64,000 bases of DNA from JAAYUK01 sp964392915. GTDB lineage: Bacteria > Nitrospirota > Thermodesulfovibrionia > Thermodesulfovibrionales > Dissulfurispiraceae. The translations under genes were made by a program, and so were the position numbers. The stretch lies in NCBI GenBank assembly GCA_964392915.1, contig CAYMRS010000005.1, forward strand, positions 23,879-87,878, in the 5' to 3' direction. The notes beneath the pieces are model-generated. The model searched no databases. It had not been told where the DNA came from and worked only from the letters and a program-made list of their open reading frames with translations. Below, one piece after another: positions 39,976-50,011 of this stretch (positions are counted from its first letter, which is position 1; every line of letters begins with the position of its first letter).

Positions 39976-41865
39976 TTATCCCCACTTCTCTGTAGCCCCC
40001 TTGATCTGAACGCCGCCTTCTTTCGGGTCATTAATCAGGCAAACAGCCTCTCCCGGAAGCGGCAGAATAACACTATCACCCCAGATGTCGGTCACGCGCT
40101 CCTTGATCTGAAGCAGCTCCACCCAGCGCTTCAAGCACGCTACAAGTACGATGATAATCATCGACAACACAATACACGCCAGCGCGGTCAGCAGATAATT
40201 CTCCTTGCCCGGGGCAAGATACACCCTGGTAATCTGCAGATAGCCGGCGTACATGGTGATACCGGCAAGCACAAGCCCCGGCACCGCCGTGACCCACATA
40301 TACCTTGCCTTGCCCATCCTGATAAGCATTGAGGTCACAATGATCAAAGCGGTGGAGGCAAGAAGCTGGTTGCTCATGCCGAACAGCGGCCAAATATTTC
40401 TGATGTCGCCGGTGTATACGAGATACCCCCAGGAAGATGTAAAGACAGCACCCGTTATGACAATGCCCGGCACCCACTTTCTTTCCGAAAACTTCGGCAC
40501 CACCTTACCGAACATTTCCTGCAAAAGGAAGCGGCCGACTCTGGTGCCGGCATCAACGGCAGTCAGAATAAAGACGGCCTCAAACATGATCACAAAGTGA
40601 TACCAGTATTTCATCAGACCGCTCATGCCGGGAAGCGTGTCGAAAATATACGCCATGCCGACGGCAAGCGAAACCGCGCCGCCTGGACGGCCCTGAATGT
40701 TCTCACCTACTTCTGCAGCCAGCCGCGGCAACTCAACTACCGCCATGCCTGTCTTTGCAAAAATTGCGGGAGCTGAATTGATGGCGAAATAGTCGGCAGG
40801 AATCAGCACGCACGCCGAGATGAGCGCCATAATTGCAACGAACCCTTCAGTCAGCATTGCGCCGTACCCCACAAAAAGAATATCCCGCTCATTGCCAACC
40901 ATCTTCGGCGTCGTGCCGGTCGCAATGATAGCGTGGAAGCCTGAAATCGCGCCGCAGGCAATCGTGATGAAGACAAACGGGAACACAGGGCCGGGAATAA
41001 CCGGTCCCCCGCCGCCTGTATACTGGGTAAAAGCAGGCATTTTCAAATCAGGCTGCACAACGAAAATACCGATGGCAAGCATCACGACCGTCGCGATCTT
41101 CAGATAGGTCGAAAGGTAATCTCTTGGGGCAAGGAGCATCCAGACCGGCAGGACCGATGCCACAAACGCATAGATCGGTATTGCTAGGGCAATCTGGTTT
41201 TTGCTCATTTTCAGAATGGAAGCAAGCCAGGGAGTCTGCTCAACCAGCGGACCTGCGAGAACGGCGCCAATAAGCATCAGAACACCGAAGATGCTTGCGC
41301 CTTTGACATCGCCCGGGCGTATCATGTACATCCAAAAGCCCATCAGAACGGCTATCGGAATGGTCGAACCAACGACAAAAACGCCCCAAACGCTCTCAAA
41401 AAGCGCATTCAGACACGCAATAGAAAGCCCCGCAAGTGTAAGAATGAGGATAAACAGAAAAGCAAATGATGCGACAGTACCGACGGTCTTGCCTATTTCG
41501 GCCTCCGCGATTTTCGCAAGGCTATTTCCCTTGTGGCGCATTGACGCGAAAAGCACAATCGTATCATGGACCGCTCCCGCGAGCACGCAGCCGATAATGA
41601 TCCAGAGAGCGCCTGGCGCAAAGCCATACTGCGCGGCAAGAACGGGACCGAGAAGCGGCCCGGCAGCCGCAATGGCCGCGAAGTGATGCCCGTACAGAAC
41701 AAACTTATTTGTTTTGACATAATCGTGACCGTCCGCGCACGTTTGCGCCGGGGTCGGACGGTCAGCCCGCAGCCCCAGGACTTTGTTCGCGATGAACAAG
41801 CCATAGAGCCGGTACGCTATTGCGAAAATACAGAGCGCGGCGAAGACCAGAGTTACTGCATTCAT
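39976..41865 (-). CDS. cstA: CstA-family carbon-starvation transporter
   Basis: A 629-residue membrane protein with about 16-18 hydrophobic segments, likely importing peptides or pyruvate as in studied CstA/BtsT proteins. Family marks: YGHHFAAIAAAGPLLGPVLAAQYG near residue 60, GAVHDTIVLFASMRHKGNSLAKIAE, ACGAISGFHAIIATGTTPKM, and the C-terminal GLVLAGITMYAGYLQITR region. GAAAGGGGG precedes the ATG. It stands alone with its own terminator. Confidence 0.92.
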   Translation of the reverse strand: MNAVTLVFAALCIFAIAYRLYGLFIANKVLGLRADRPTPAQTCADGHDYVKTNKFVLYGHHFAAIAAAGPLLGPVLAAQYGFAPGALWIIIGCVLAGAVHDTIVLFASMRHKGNSLAKIAEAEIGKTVGTVASFAFLFILILTLAGLSIACLNALFESVWGVFVVGSTIPIAVLMGFWMYMIRPGDVKGASIFGVLMLIGAVLAGPLVEQTPWLASILKMSKNQIALAIPIYAFVASVLPVWMLLAPRDYLSTYLKIATVVMLAIGIFVVQPDLKMPAFTQYTGGGGPVIPGPVFPFVFITIACGAISGFHAIIATGTTPKMVGNERDILFVGYGAMLTEGFVAIMALISACVLIPADYFAINSAPAIFAKTGMAVVELPRLAAEVGENIQGRPGGAVSLAVGMAYIFDTLPGMSGLMKYWYHFVIMFEAVFILTAVDAGTRVGRFLLQEMFGKVVPKFSERKWVPGIVITGAVFTSSWGYLVYTGDIRNIWPLFGMSNQLLASTALIIVTSMLIRMGKARYMWVTAVPGLVLAGITMYAGYLQITRVYLAPGKENYLLTALACIVLSMIIIVLVACLKRWVELLQIKERVTDIWGDSVILPLPGEAVCLINDPKEGGVQIKGATEKWG

Positions 41866-42107
41866 AAAAGGCCCCCTTTCAATAAAAAATTATTTCTCGA
41901 TAAAATTGTAGGTAAGATTTCAGAGAAACGACAGGGAAAATGAGCGAGCCGCATTAATCGGCAAATGAATGGTCGAAAAAACGTTATGAATAATATAACC
42001 CGCTTTCATGGGTTTGGATGCAGACGATTATGAAAGCACTGAAAAGGGCGCGCGGCCGGGGCGGCCGCTCCTGAAACTAAACGCTCATATCCGCTTCAAA
42101 GCCGGCA

Positions 42108-42449
42108 TTATCCGACATTCGGACGGATAATCTGCGGTGGATGTCCGACGGGATCTTCTGTTGAAACAGCAACAATCGAATTGTCGCTCAGGAGAAACAG
42201 CATGACTTTTTTATCATCCTTCTTCAGAACCTTCGTTATCGAGACGCCGCCCGGCAAATCAGCCAGGAGCTTCATCATAAACGCTTCGCCCTCAAGCCAT
42301 GCCATCTGGAGACTCCCCTGCTGCGAAACAAGATCGCGCACCGCGAAAACAGCCGCTTCCGCCACAAAGTACATCATGGAACTGATCGTAAGACGGTCTG
42401 CCTCCGTTTTTATTTTCGCCCGGTTTATGAGCTTATTCTGGTCAACCAT
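42108..42449 (-). CDS. 113-residue protein of unknown function
   Basis: Start set at the ATG 42449 because GGAGGT lies seven bases upstream. The alternation SMMYFVAEAAVFAVRDLVSQQG, LEGEAFMMKLLADLPGG, KKVMLFLLSDNSIVAVS suggests a small mixed alpha-beta domain without cysteines, signal peptide or membrane helix. No known family is recognised. Divergent from the histidine kinase gene. Confidence 0.6.
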   Translation of the reverse strand: MVDQNKLINRAKIKTEADRLTISSMMYFVAEAAVFAVRDLVSQQGSLQMAWLEGEAFMMKLLADLPGGVSITKVLKKDDKKVMLFLLSDNSIVAVSTEDPVGHPPQIIRPNVG

Positions 42450-42544
42450 CAAGTACCTCCTTTCGGTACATTCTAACCCGCCCGCCGCGGCCCGCGCCAC
42501 TTTTTTTTCGCGCATGCCGATGCCCCTTCCAACACTATATGCAG

Positions 42545-42550
42545 TATACT
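42545..42550 (+). promoter_or_regulatory. -10 element of a leaderless histidine kinase gene
   Basis: TATACT ends 6 nt before the ATG at 42557, which lacks a ribosome site. The -35 region is poor. Confidence 0.45.
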
Positions 42551-42556
42551 TTTATC

Positions 42557-44620
42557 ATGAACATCACCGGAGAACCCTCCTGCCTGTGCTCGGTCATTGC
42601 CGATGCTGGAGAATCAGCATGTTTCGGCCCGCGCTGCCATTTCTTTGCCGCGGCAGCAGTTCTCGCATCAGTGGTTCTGGTCTTGTTCGCGATTGTTTAC
42701 TTGCCTGCTTCGTCCGACGCATCTGAAAGAACGAGTATCCTTATCCTGAACTCGTATCACCAAGGCTACCAATGGACTGATGATGAGACGCGGGGAATCA
42801 TTGAGGGACTTGCGCCGCTAAAGGACAGTATAAAGCTCTACATCGAATATATGGGCACAAAGTTGACGGACGATCGCCAGTATTTCGCCCTTATGCGTGA
42901 TACCCTGAAGCACAAGTATCAGGGTATTTCTTTTAAAACGATTATCGTCACAGACAACGATGCATTTGACTTTGTCCGGCTCTACCGCACCGAAGTGTTT
43001 GGCCATGTCCCGGTGGTCTTCTGCGGGGTGAACTGGTTCAGGGATGAGGACCTTCGCGGGCAGTCCCTCTTCACCGGCGTCAATGAAGATGCCGACATTG
43101 CGGCCACCGTTGATGTCATGCTAAAACTACATCCGCAGACAAAGACGATTTTTGCCATTATTGATTCTACAACGACTGGCAGAATCATCCTCGATAAAAT
43201 GCGGGAGCTGATGCCGCTCTACCAGAACAGTGTCACATTCCGCCTGCTGGTTGATTTGGATATGGACGCAATTCTGAAAACAGTTTCCGGTGCGCCGGAT
43301 GACAGCTTGGTGCTGCTGACCGTCTTTCAGAAAGACAGGGCGGGGATATTTTTTGAATATAGCGAAAGCACGACATTGCTCTCCCGATTCAGCAGGGTTC
43401 CGGTATATGGCTTGTGGGATTTCAATCTGGGGCATGGGATAGTCGGAGGGATGCTGACCAGCGGATATGCGCAGGGGCAGAGTGCCGCGGGGCTCGCTCT
43501 GCGGATACTGCGCGGAGAGTCTCCGGATGCCATTCCAATTCTCAAGAAAAGTCCGAATAAATATATGTTCGATTTTCAGCAGTTGATGCGATACGGGCTC
43601 TCTGAGCAGCATCTTCCGGATGGCAGCATTATCGTAAATCAGCCGCCGTCGTTCTATGCGGTCAACAGGACTCTCGTCTGGAGCGTCGCAGGCGGCATAC
43701 TGGTCCTGAGCGGAGTTGTCGTTGTTCTGCTGATAAATATTCAGCAACGACGCAGGGCGCAGACAGAACTGCAGCTAGCCCATCATGAACTTGAGCTGCG
43801 CGTGCAGGAGCGCACGGCGGATCTTCTCAGGGCGAACGAGTTGCTGCACCTTGAAAACACCGAACGCAGGCGCGCTGAACTTGAGATCAAAAACCTCAAT
43901 GCTGAACTGAGCGAGTTCAATCAGGAGATCGAAAGCCTAGTGTCGGAACGCACGATGAATCTCATGGCTCTCGCGGTCGCCGACAAGGTAAGAAACCCAG
44001 TTGCCGTCATCGGGGCTGCCTGTCACCGGCTCATCGAAAAAGGCTCCGGCCGCCCTGATTTCCGGGATGATTTGCACGATCATTTGTCGCTTGTCACCGA
44101 GAGCGCCGCAAAACTTGAACAGATAGTAGCAGACTTTCAAGCCCTGCTCAAGCAAAAGAAGGCGGTCTTCGAATATATCGATCTGAACGCCATCACCGCG
44201 GCTGTCATTCACATCATGCGGCGTGAGGCTGAATCAAAGGCTGTCGAGCTCGGGGTCTACTGCAGCGACGAGGCACTAATGATGAATGCCCAGCCGAATC
44301 TCCTGAAGACCGCCTTATTTCATGTAATAAAAAATGCGATTGAAGCGACACCCAGCGGGGGGCTCGTCCGCATAGTCACCTCTCAGGAAGGTGAGAAAAT
44401 CATGCTTGTCGTGCATGATACCGGTCCGGGCATCCTAAAAGATGATATCCCGAAGATATTCGATCCCTTTTACAGCACAAAAGATCATAGCTTCGGCATG
44501 GGACTTCCCCTCGCAAAACAGGTGGTCACCGGACACTTGGGTGAGATTGCGGTCGAGAGCGAACCTGGCGCCGGCACAACATTTCGCATCACCTTCCCGG
44601 CCCGGTGGAAAGAGAAATAG
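42557..44620 (+). CDS. periplasmic-sensor histidine-kinase-like protein lacking the phosphoacceptor His
   Basis: 687 residues from the ATG at 42557 (18 bases inside the longest frame). A membrane helix (about 30-55) leads into an ABC substrate-binding-like sensor (about 60-350: ILILNSYHQGYQWTDDETRG, VPVVFCGVNWF). A second helix near 375-395 is followed by coiled coils and a kinase core. The ATPase part is complete: N box HVIKNAIEAT, G1 DTGPGI, G2 GMGLPLAK. In the dimerisation helix, ADKVRNPVAVIG puts Asp (about 476) where AHEIRNP kinases have the phospho-histidine. Autophosphorylation at the usual site is thus unlikely. No response regulator gene adjoins it. Confidence 0.85.
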   Translation: MNITGEPSCLCSVIADAGESACFGPRCHFFAAAAVLASVVLVLFAIVYLPASSDASERTSILILNSYHQGYQWTDDETRGIIEGLAPLKDSIKLYIEYMGTKLTDDRQYFALMRDTLKHKYQGISFKTIIVTDNDAFDFVRLYRTEVFGHVPVVFCGVNWFRDEDLRGQSLFTGVNEDADIAATVDVMLKLHPQTKTIFAIIDSTTTGRIILDKMRELMPLYQNSVTFRLLVDLDMDAILKTVSGAPDDSLVLLTVFQKDRAGIFFEYSESTTLLSRFSRVPVYGLWDFNLGHGIVGGMLTSGYAQGQSAAGLALRILRGESPDAIPILKKSPNKYMFDFQQLMRYGLSEQHLPDGSIIVNQPPSFYAVNRTLVWSVAGGILVLSGVVVVLLINIQQRRRAQTELQLAHHELELRVQERTADLLRANELLHLENTERRRAELEIKNLNAELSEFNQEIESLVSERTMNLMALAVADKVRNPVAVIGAACHRLIEKGSGRPDFRDDLHDHLSLVTESAAKLEQIVADFQALLKQKKAVFEYIDLNAITAAVIHIMRREAESKAVELGVYCSDEALMMNAQPNLLKTALFHVIKNAIEATPSGGLVRIVTSQEGEKIMLVVHDTGPGILKDDIPKIFDPFYSTKDHSFGMGLPLAKQVVTGHLGEIAVESEPGAGTTFRITFPARWKEK

Positions 44621-45407
44621 AATCCTGTTCCGTGACGAGTCTGAACAGCAGCCGTTCCCGCTCCGCGCTTTCAGGCTTCCCCGAGGAGTAGAACACGATC
44701 TGCCCGCCACTGCGACCGGCCGCTTCCGGTCCACCATGCAGGCTTTTGACGAGATTGGCCAGCGTTCCGCGATTGCCGTCAAAGACACGGATTGGCGACG
44801 GAAGCATTGTTTCGATCAGGTGACGATAAAAAATAAAGTGTGTGCAGCCGAGCACCACAGCTCCATATGCCTGCATATCAACAGTTGCAAGCTTGTCACG
44901 GATAATCTTCATGACCTGCGGAGATCCGAAATCAAATCTTTCCGCTGTTTGCACCAGCTCATCAAACGGCAATGCATCGACCTGCCGTTTCGGGTCAATG
45001 CTTGAACAGAGCATACGCAACTTGTCCCCCCTGCTGGTAAGCGCCGTTGAAATGACCAGCACACGCTTTTCACCAGCATGCTGCAAGGCAGGCTTTATTG
45101 CCGGCTCCATGCCGAATATCGGGAATGCGTACTGCTCGCGAAGGTCTTGGACTGCTGCGCTTGTCGCGGTATTGCATGCTATGACCAGCGCCTTGATGTT
45201 CTTCCGGGCAAGAAACGCGACCGCTTCCTTGACGAGCTGCCTGACCTCCTCCGCGCTTCTGGTGCCGTAAGGAACATGTTCGGTGTCGGCAAAGTAGATA
45301 AAATTCTCGGCAGGCAGGTGGCGCCATCCCTCCCGCAAAAAAGTAATACCGCCGATTCCGGAATCAAAAATAGCAATGCTCTTCACTTCGTATAGTCCTG
45401 CATGCAA
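44589..45407 (-). CDS. murI: glutamate racemase
   Basis: Supplies D-glutamate for peptidoglycan. 272 residues from the ATG; a GTG at 45386 giving the usual VKSIAIFDSGIGG start is equally possible. Both catalytic cysteines are present, in IACNTATSAA and GCTHFIFY (the common form is GCTHYP). The C-terminal 20 residues are variable. It follows acsB by 37 bp on the same strand and may be read from the acs operon. Its 3' end overlaps that of the kinase gene by 32 bp. Confidence 0.92.
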   Translation of the reverse strand: MHAGLYEVKSIAIFDSGIGGITFLREGWRHLPAENFIYFADTEHVPYGTRSAEEVRQLVKEAVAFLARKNIKALVIACNTATSAAVQDLREQYAFPIFGMEPAIKPALQHAGEKRVLVISTALTSRGDKLRMLCSSIDPKRQVDALPFDELVQTAERFDFGSPQVMKIIRDKLATVDMQAYGAVVLGCTHFIFYRHLIETMLPSPIRVFDGNRGTLANLVKSLHGGPEAAGRSGGQIVFYSSGKPESAERERLLFRLVTEQDSISLSTGPGR

Positions 45408-45444
45408 TCAGACCTCATATCACTCGGCACGGCATAGCAGCCGG

Positions 45445-47625
45445 TTACAGCAAAGATTCCATTTCGAAGGCTGGGTGATTCGCCTTTTTCAGGAACTCAA
45501 CCAGCGCTTCCGGCTCTTCACAGATTGTTTCATCCGCAATTCTGTCAAGCAGATCCGGCATCCCCTCTTCTGCCGCGCGCCTGTTGAACGCATCACGAAT
45601 ACGCGCCTTCAGCTCGACCGGCATCCAGACGATACGTCTGATTCCACCGTCTCCGGCTATGAACTTTTTGCTGGTTATGAAATTCACCCCCACTCCCATA
45701 AATCCGGGAGTCTGAACACCGCCGCCGACCGACGCTGCAAGGGTTGAGAACTTCATTCCCGCGGGAGTCATGCCCGAATAGCCACGATGAACAACAAGCA
45801 AGCCGTTTGCCTCAGGCACAATTCCGATGATGCACTCAAAACAGCCGCATGATGTCATCGGATTTTCCATGATGGTATACAGGTTCAGGGTCTCGACCGC
45901 GCCACCCGACGCCTTTTTCAAATACTCGTCAACCCCCGTATATCTGCCGACACGCATGTCAAGAAGCAAGCCTTTCTGAATGGGCTGATTGCCGCCGGTC
46001 GGATCAATTTCGAAGGCAGCCTTGGCGTCCAGCCAGTTGAAGGCTCCGCACAACCCGAGGCGCTCCGGAGAGATGACGCAGACATGACTCGGCGCAAATG
46101 ACTGACACAGCAAACAAGAATAGAATTCCCCCACAGACTCATCAGTCATGTTGCCCAGGCGCCGGTCACGCTCCTGGTAAGCCTTGCGGGCATCTTCACG
46201 TAGGCGAAGAACATCCGATTCATCAACATACAGCGTCACCTGGACCTTGTCGACAATCTGGCCGAACTTGTGCAGAATCATGGCCGTCTGAATAACGCCG
46301 AGATGTTCCAGTGCAACCCCGGCCTGCTTCGCTTCCTTGCTTACACGTACCCAGATGATATCGCGCTGGCCCATGTGCCAGACACCGTGTGCTTCATTGA
46401 TGTTTGTATGAATCTTGCGTTCGATCACGCCCTCGAAATCAGGCTGCATCTTGCGACCGGCAACGTCAACGACGATTGCCAGCGGCATCACACCGCCCTG
46501 CTCATAGCGCTGTTGCCAGTCAGTTCCGACAACCGTTACGAGGTTGTGCTCGATCTCTTCGGCAGGACGTGTGCGCACCCATTCAAAAGCCGAACTGCGC
46601 TGGCCGCCGAATTCGGCAAAGGTATTCTCCTTGCGAACCCGCTCGCCTTCGAACGCCGGTCCATAGGGCACCGGGATTGGCGGCCTGGAGACCGTAATTT
46701 TCAGTCCGCGCACTTCAATGGCGCGTTTCACAATGAGTGCGTGGTCCTGCACACCGACAAGCGCCTCATTCCTGGAGATGCCCTCGGCATGAACAGTCGG
46801 CACATCTTGGTCTGAAATAATCGGATAGCCGAGAGCGATGGCGCCGGCACCGATCGCGAGAATCTCGGGCGTCAGAACACCCAGAGCAAGCACAAATGCG
46901 TTGACGCGTTCTCTCTGGTATGCAAGGTGATCAAGTAGCTCCCCGGGCTTTTTCCCGCCGTATATCAGCGCTGCGCGAATAGCCCAGTTCACCGCATATA
47001 ACGCATGAATCGACTCGGGACCGAGCGGAACAATCCTGCTCTCAACTCCTAATTCTGTTCCGGAACGCTTCAATTGATCGCTGATGACCCTGCCGGCAAG
47101 CAACACAAGAATGCGATTTTCCTGCAGTTCGCGCACGATACGAACGGCGGTCTCATCATCGGGCGCGGCTCCGATAATCACCGCAATGCCCGGTATTGTT
47201 CCGTCCACGAGCTGGACGCCGAGAGTGCGCTGCATGGTATCTGAGAGGAATCCCTGATAGGAAACACCTGAAGATTGCTCATGCACCGGTTCTTCTCCGC
47301 GCAGTCCCCGCATCGCAAGCATCAGCTCAACCGCAAAATGCGCTGCCATGCCTGCCTCAAGCGCGTCGCCGAGCGCAGGCGTATCGCCGAGCCGCTCCCG
47401 AATTCCGGCGACCAGTTCCTGCGCCCTTGCCAGCGCAACTTCCATATCGGCGACGTTCTTAACCGCAAGACCGGTAAGCGCGTAAATCATGGGTAAATGG
47501 TATGCGGTATCCGGAAACTCGAAGCCGCTCTGCTTTCCGTGCGTTGCAACAGTTTTCTGAAGCATGCTCCCGCACAGTGAGAGAAGCGATTCCGCGCCCT
47601 GAACTATTATTGCCGGTAACGACAA
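45445..47625 (-). CDS. acsB: acetyl-CoA synthase subunit (CODH/ACS complex)
   Basis: Joins CO, a methyl group from the corrinoid protein and CoA into acetyl-CoA. Start chosen at TTG 47625 (GGAGG five bases upstream); a GTG at 47643 lacks a ribosome site. 726 residues. All six A-cluster cysteines are present with the Moorella AcsB spacing: C-x2-C-x8-C-x9-C (SCLLCQSFAPSHVC ... GLCGAFNW) and, 67 residues on, the nickel-binding C-G-C in MTSCGCFECI. The C-terminal GGIRRIVWMP segment is typical. It lacks the archaeal short form's truncation, so it is the bacterial type. Confidence 0.96.
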   Translation of the reverse strand: MSLPAIIVQGAESLLSLCGSMLQKTVATHGKQSGFEFPDTAYHLPMIYALTGLAVKNVADMEVALARAQELVAGIRERLGDTPALGDALEAGMAAHFAVELMLAMRGLRGEEPVHEQSSGVSYQGFLSDTMQRTLGVQLVDGTIPGIAVIIGAAPDDETAVRIVRELQENRILVLLAGRVISDQLKRSGTELGVESRIVPLGPESIHALYAVNWAIRAALIYGGKKPGELLDHLAYQRERVNAFVLALGVLTPEILAIGAGAIALGYPIISDQDVPTVHAEGISRNEALVGVQDHALIVKRAIEVRGLKITVSRPPIPVPYGPAFEGERVRKENTFAEFGGQRSSAFEWVRTRPAEEIEHNLVTVVGTDWQQRYEQGGVMPLAIVVDVAGRKMQPDFEGVIERKIHTNINEAHGVWHMGQRDIIWVRVSKEAKQAGVALEHLGVIQTAMILHKFGQIVDKVQVTLYVDESDVLRLREDARKAYQERDRRLGNMTDESVGEFYSCLLCQSFAPSHVCVISPERLGLCGAFNWLDAKAAFEIDPTGGNQPIQKGLLLDMRVGRYTGVDEYLKKASGGAVETLNLYTIMENPMTSCGCFECIIGIVPEANGLLVVHRGYSGMTPAGMKFSTLAASVGGGVQTPGFMGVGVNFITSKKFIAGDGGIRRIVWMPVELKARIRDAFNRRAAEEGMPDLLDRIADETICEEPEALVEFLKKANHPAFEMESLL

Positions 47626-47646
47626 GGAAACCTCCGAATCCACATT

Positions 47647-48990
47647 CTATGCATTCCGGTTTTTAAGGAAAGCCGGCAGCGCATTCGCTTCGCGCGGACC
47701 GACCGTTATCGTCCAGCCCAGCAGTTTTTCTTCAAGGGCGCCGCTCAGAATTGCGAGGTATCCCGGAATAACCAGTTCCTTCCGCGTGAGCCGCTCTTCA
47801 ATACCGCTTCCCTGAATGAACTGTGCTATTTTTATCGGCGTGAACTTGCCCGCTGCCCATGCGGTCAGCACCGACATTCCCTCGCAATCCATTACGGCCA
47901 GCCATACCGGAACGCGGCAATTCTCGATTTCACCGGCTACAATGAAATATGTCAATGAGAAGTTTGTGGTAATGATTACTGGCGATTCAGGCGTCGGCTC
48001 CCCGATTGTGTAGATCTTCTGTTCGACCTGCATAGGAACCTGCGGATCGGTATAGATATTCTGGCGAAACGTGAAGAGCGCAAGATTCCGCCACTGTTCG
48101 GCACTGCTGAGCACCACGACAGACGAGTATTTTGCAATGCCGAGCATTGCTGCCAGAGCTTCAAGCATGGCATCGTCCCGGCTGGCGAACGTAATTACCG
48201 GAAACCCTAGAGGCTTGAAGTTTTTTCTGACTGCCGCGCGGCGGATGAGTGTATTGTCGCGGAGAATCCCGGCAGCGCTCCGCGCTCCTGAATCAATCAC
48301 CATATCGGAAATCCCGAGGCTCTTCACCTTTTGAGTCAGTTCCGACAGTGCATCGAGTCCCTGTCCGACAACGCCAACCGGCACCTTCCACAACGCGGCC
48401 ACAGGGGCCAACCGTTCGGCATTCGAAGAGGTAATTCCATACAGGAGCGGCTTTTTTTCGCCGACCTGCTTCAGCGCCGCCCCGGCAATGACTGGATCCT
48501 GAACGCCGAGGATGAGCGGCACTTCAGGCATTCTGGCGGTAATCATCCCGAGCACCTGCTGATAGCGTTCACAATTATCTGAGGGATTTTCCACAAAAAT
48601 AGCATCTATGCGAAGCTTTTGCCCGATGCGGTCGATTTCGGAATCGGCCACTGCCCGCAGCGTTGCTTCGATTGCAGAATCTGACTCAGTATCTGCAATC
48701 CGCACGGCAATAACGGCAGGGCGCACAAATTTTTTCTCATGCCGGAAAAGAACCGTCTCTTCCCCCATTGTGCAGGCATATGCTCCCGTACCGAAGACCA
48801 CGGACCTTACCGGAGGTTCCGCTGCTGCGCCAAGTGCCTGGCGGGCCTCTTCACTCATATCAGGGCAGGCATCCACAGCCGCCTGCCGCTGGGCGAGTTT
48901 CATTGCAAAGGCAAGACAGGTCGGATGCCCGCACTTCTTGCAGTTCGTTTTCGGCAGCAATTTGAATATCTGAACGCCGGTCAGCGCCAT
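47647..48990 (-). CDS. acsC: corrinoid iron-sulfur protein, large subunit
   Basis: Carries the 4Fe-4S cluster that reactivates the cobamide. 447 residues. The N-terminal cluster ligands are Cys 17, 20, 25 and 42 (NCKKCGHPTCLAFAMKL ... DACPDM). A TIM-barrel part follows (VPLILGVQDPVIAGAAL), then the C-terminal B12-binding region (SVLTAWAAGKFTPIKIAQFI). GGAGG precedes the ATG; 9 bp after acsD. Confidence 0.95.
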   Translation of the reverse strand: MALTGVQIFKLLPKTNCKKCGHPTCLAFAMKLAQRQAAVDACPDMSEEARQALGAAAEPPVRSVVFGTGAYACTMGEETVLFRHEKKFVRPAVIAVRIADTESDSAIEATLRAVADSEIDRIGQKLRIDAIFVENPSDNCERYQQVLGMITARMPEVPLILGVQDPVIAGAALKQVGEKKPLLYGITSSNAERLAPVAALWKVPVGVVGQGLDALSELTQKVKSLGISDMVIDSGARSAAGILRDNTLIRRAAVRKNFKPLGFPVITFASRDDAMLEALAAMLGIAKYSSVVVLSSAEQWRNLALFTFRQNIYTDPQVPMQVEQKIYTIGEPTPESPVIITTNFSLTYFIVAGEIENCRVPVWLAVMDCEGMSVLTAWAAGKFTPIKIAQFIQGSGIEERLTRKELVIPGYLAILSGALEEKLLGWTITVGPREANALPAFLKNRNA

Positions 48991-48999
48991 GATTCCTCC

Positions 49000-49953
49000 T
49001 TATCCCGCTTCCTGCGCCGCAAGCTCTGATGAAAATCGCTCAAGCGAAGCAACCGCCTTTGGATGCCGCATTATCAGAAGCTCAGCGCCGCACATCATCA
49101 TCGATCCGCCGGTCATCGACTCCCAGGCGATTCCACGCTGTTCCAGCGAGCCCCACCTCGGAACCTCGGCGTCGGAGGCCTGCGCCTCCTTGGTTTTCCA
49201 CGCAACAATGCCGACATCACCAAGCATCGGCTGCTGCATCATCGCATCGTTCTGCGCGAGAGCGGCGAGCCTGATGCGCTCCATGACCGACCACGTATAG
49301 TCAAGCCCATAGCCAAGCGCGGAACACATCGGGTCAATGATAATCCGTTCGCGGGAAAAGCCCATCTGGGTAATCAGGATGTTCAGCTGCTTGCAGAGAT
49401 TGATATCGAGTTCGGACAGGGCGATCAGCAGATGATCATTCGCCATCGCCGCTGCCGCGATCGTTTTGTAATTATTTTCCTGCGCCTTACCGAGAACGCA
49501 TTTCCGGCCCTGCGCGGCTTCGGCTACGGCAACAAGCACCTCCGCGTCTTTTTCTGCGTGGTTACTGCCGAGGATTATCAGCGGTACCGAGATGGCCGCA
49601 AGGACATCGGCAACCGTTTTTGCCGCATGCGACGCCGACCGATCTTCACGGTCCGGATGCGTGCTGAGCAGACGGAGCGCAATCGCCTGCGCCCCCAATT
49701 CATCCTGGCAGAATTGTGCCCATGCGACAGAATCCCCCGATACGCTTGCATAGATATCATGCACTGCGGGAGGCCAGTCATCCGGCAATGAGTCCTGCAC
49801 CTCATATGCAATCACCGGCGCATGCGGAATCTTCCCCTCAAATCCATGAAAAGCGAACACATTCTCACCACCGAATGTAACGGTTCTCTCCGTTCCAAAG
49901 GTTGCCGTGTATATGCTGCCGGGGAACGTCTCCTTCGGCTCAATAAATATCAT
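49000..49953 (-). CDS. acsD: corrinoid iron-sulfur protein, small subunit
   Basis: TIM-barrel partner of AcsC that helps hold the cobamide and docks the methyltransferase. 317 residues. Seen: GSNHAEKDAEVLVAVAEAAQG, IIIDPMCSALGYGLDYTWSVMERIRLAAL and MTGGSMMMCGAELLIMRHP, matching the CdhD/AcsD family. Ribosome site GGAGGAGA before the ATG. Lies between acsE and acsC. Confidence 0.94.
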   Translation of the reverse strand: MIFIEPKETFPGSIYTATFGTERTVTFGGENVFAFHGFEGKIPHAPVIAYEVQDSLPDDWPPAVHDIYASVSGDSVAWAQFCQDELGAQAIALRLLSTHPDREDRSASHAAKTVADVLAAISVPLIILGSNHAEKDAEVLVAVAEAAQGRKCVLGKAQENNYKTIAAAAMANDHLLIALSELDINLCKQLNILITQMGFSRERIIIDPMCSALGYGLDYTWSVMERIRLAALAQNDAMMQQPMLGDVGIVAWKTKEAQASDAEVPRWGSLEQRGIAWESMTGGSMMMCGAELLIMRHPKAVASLERFSSELAAQEAG

Positions 49954-50011
49954 AATCTCCTCCGTGATCCATTAACAATGAAAAAGCGGATTTCCTTCTC
50001 GATCGCTGTTA

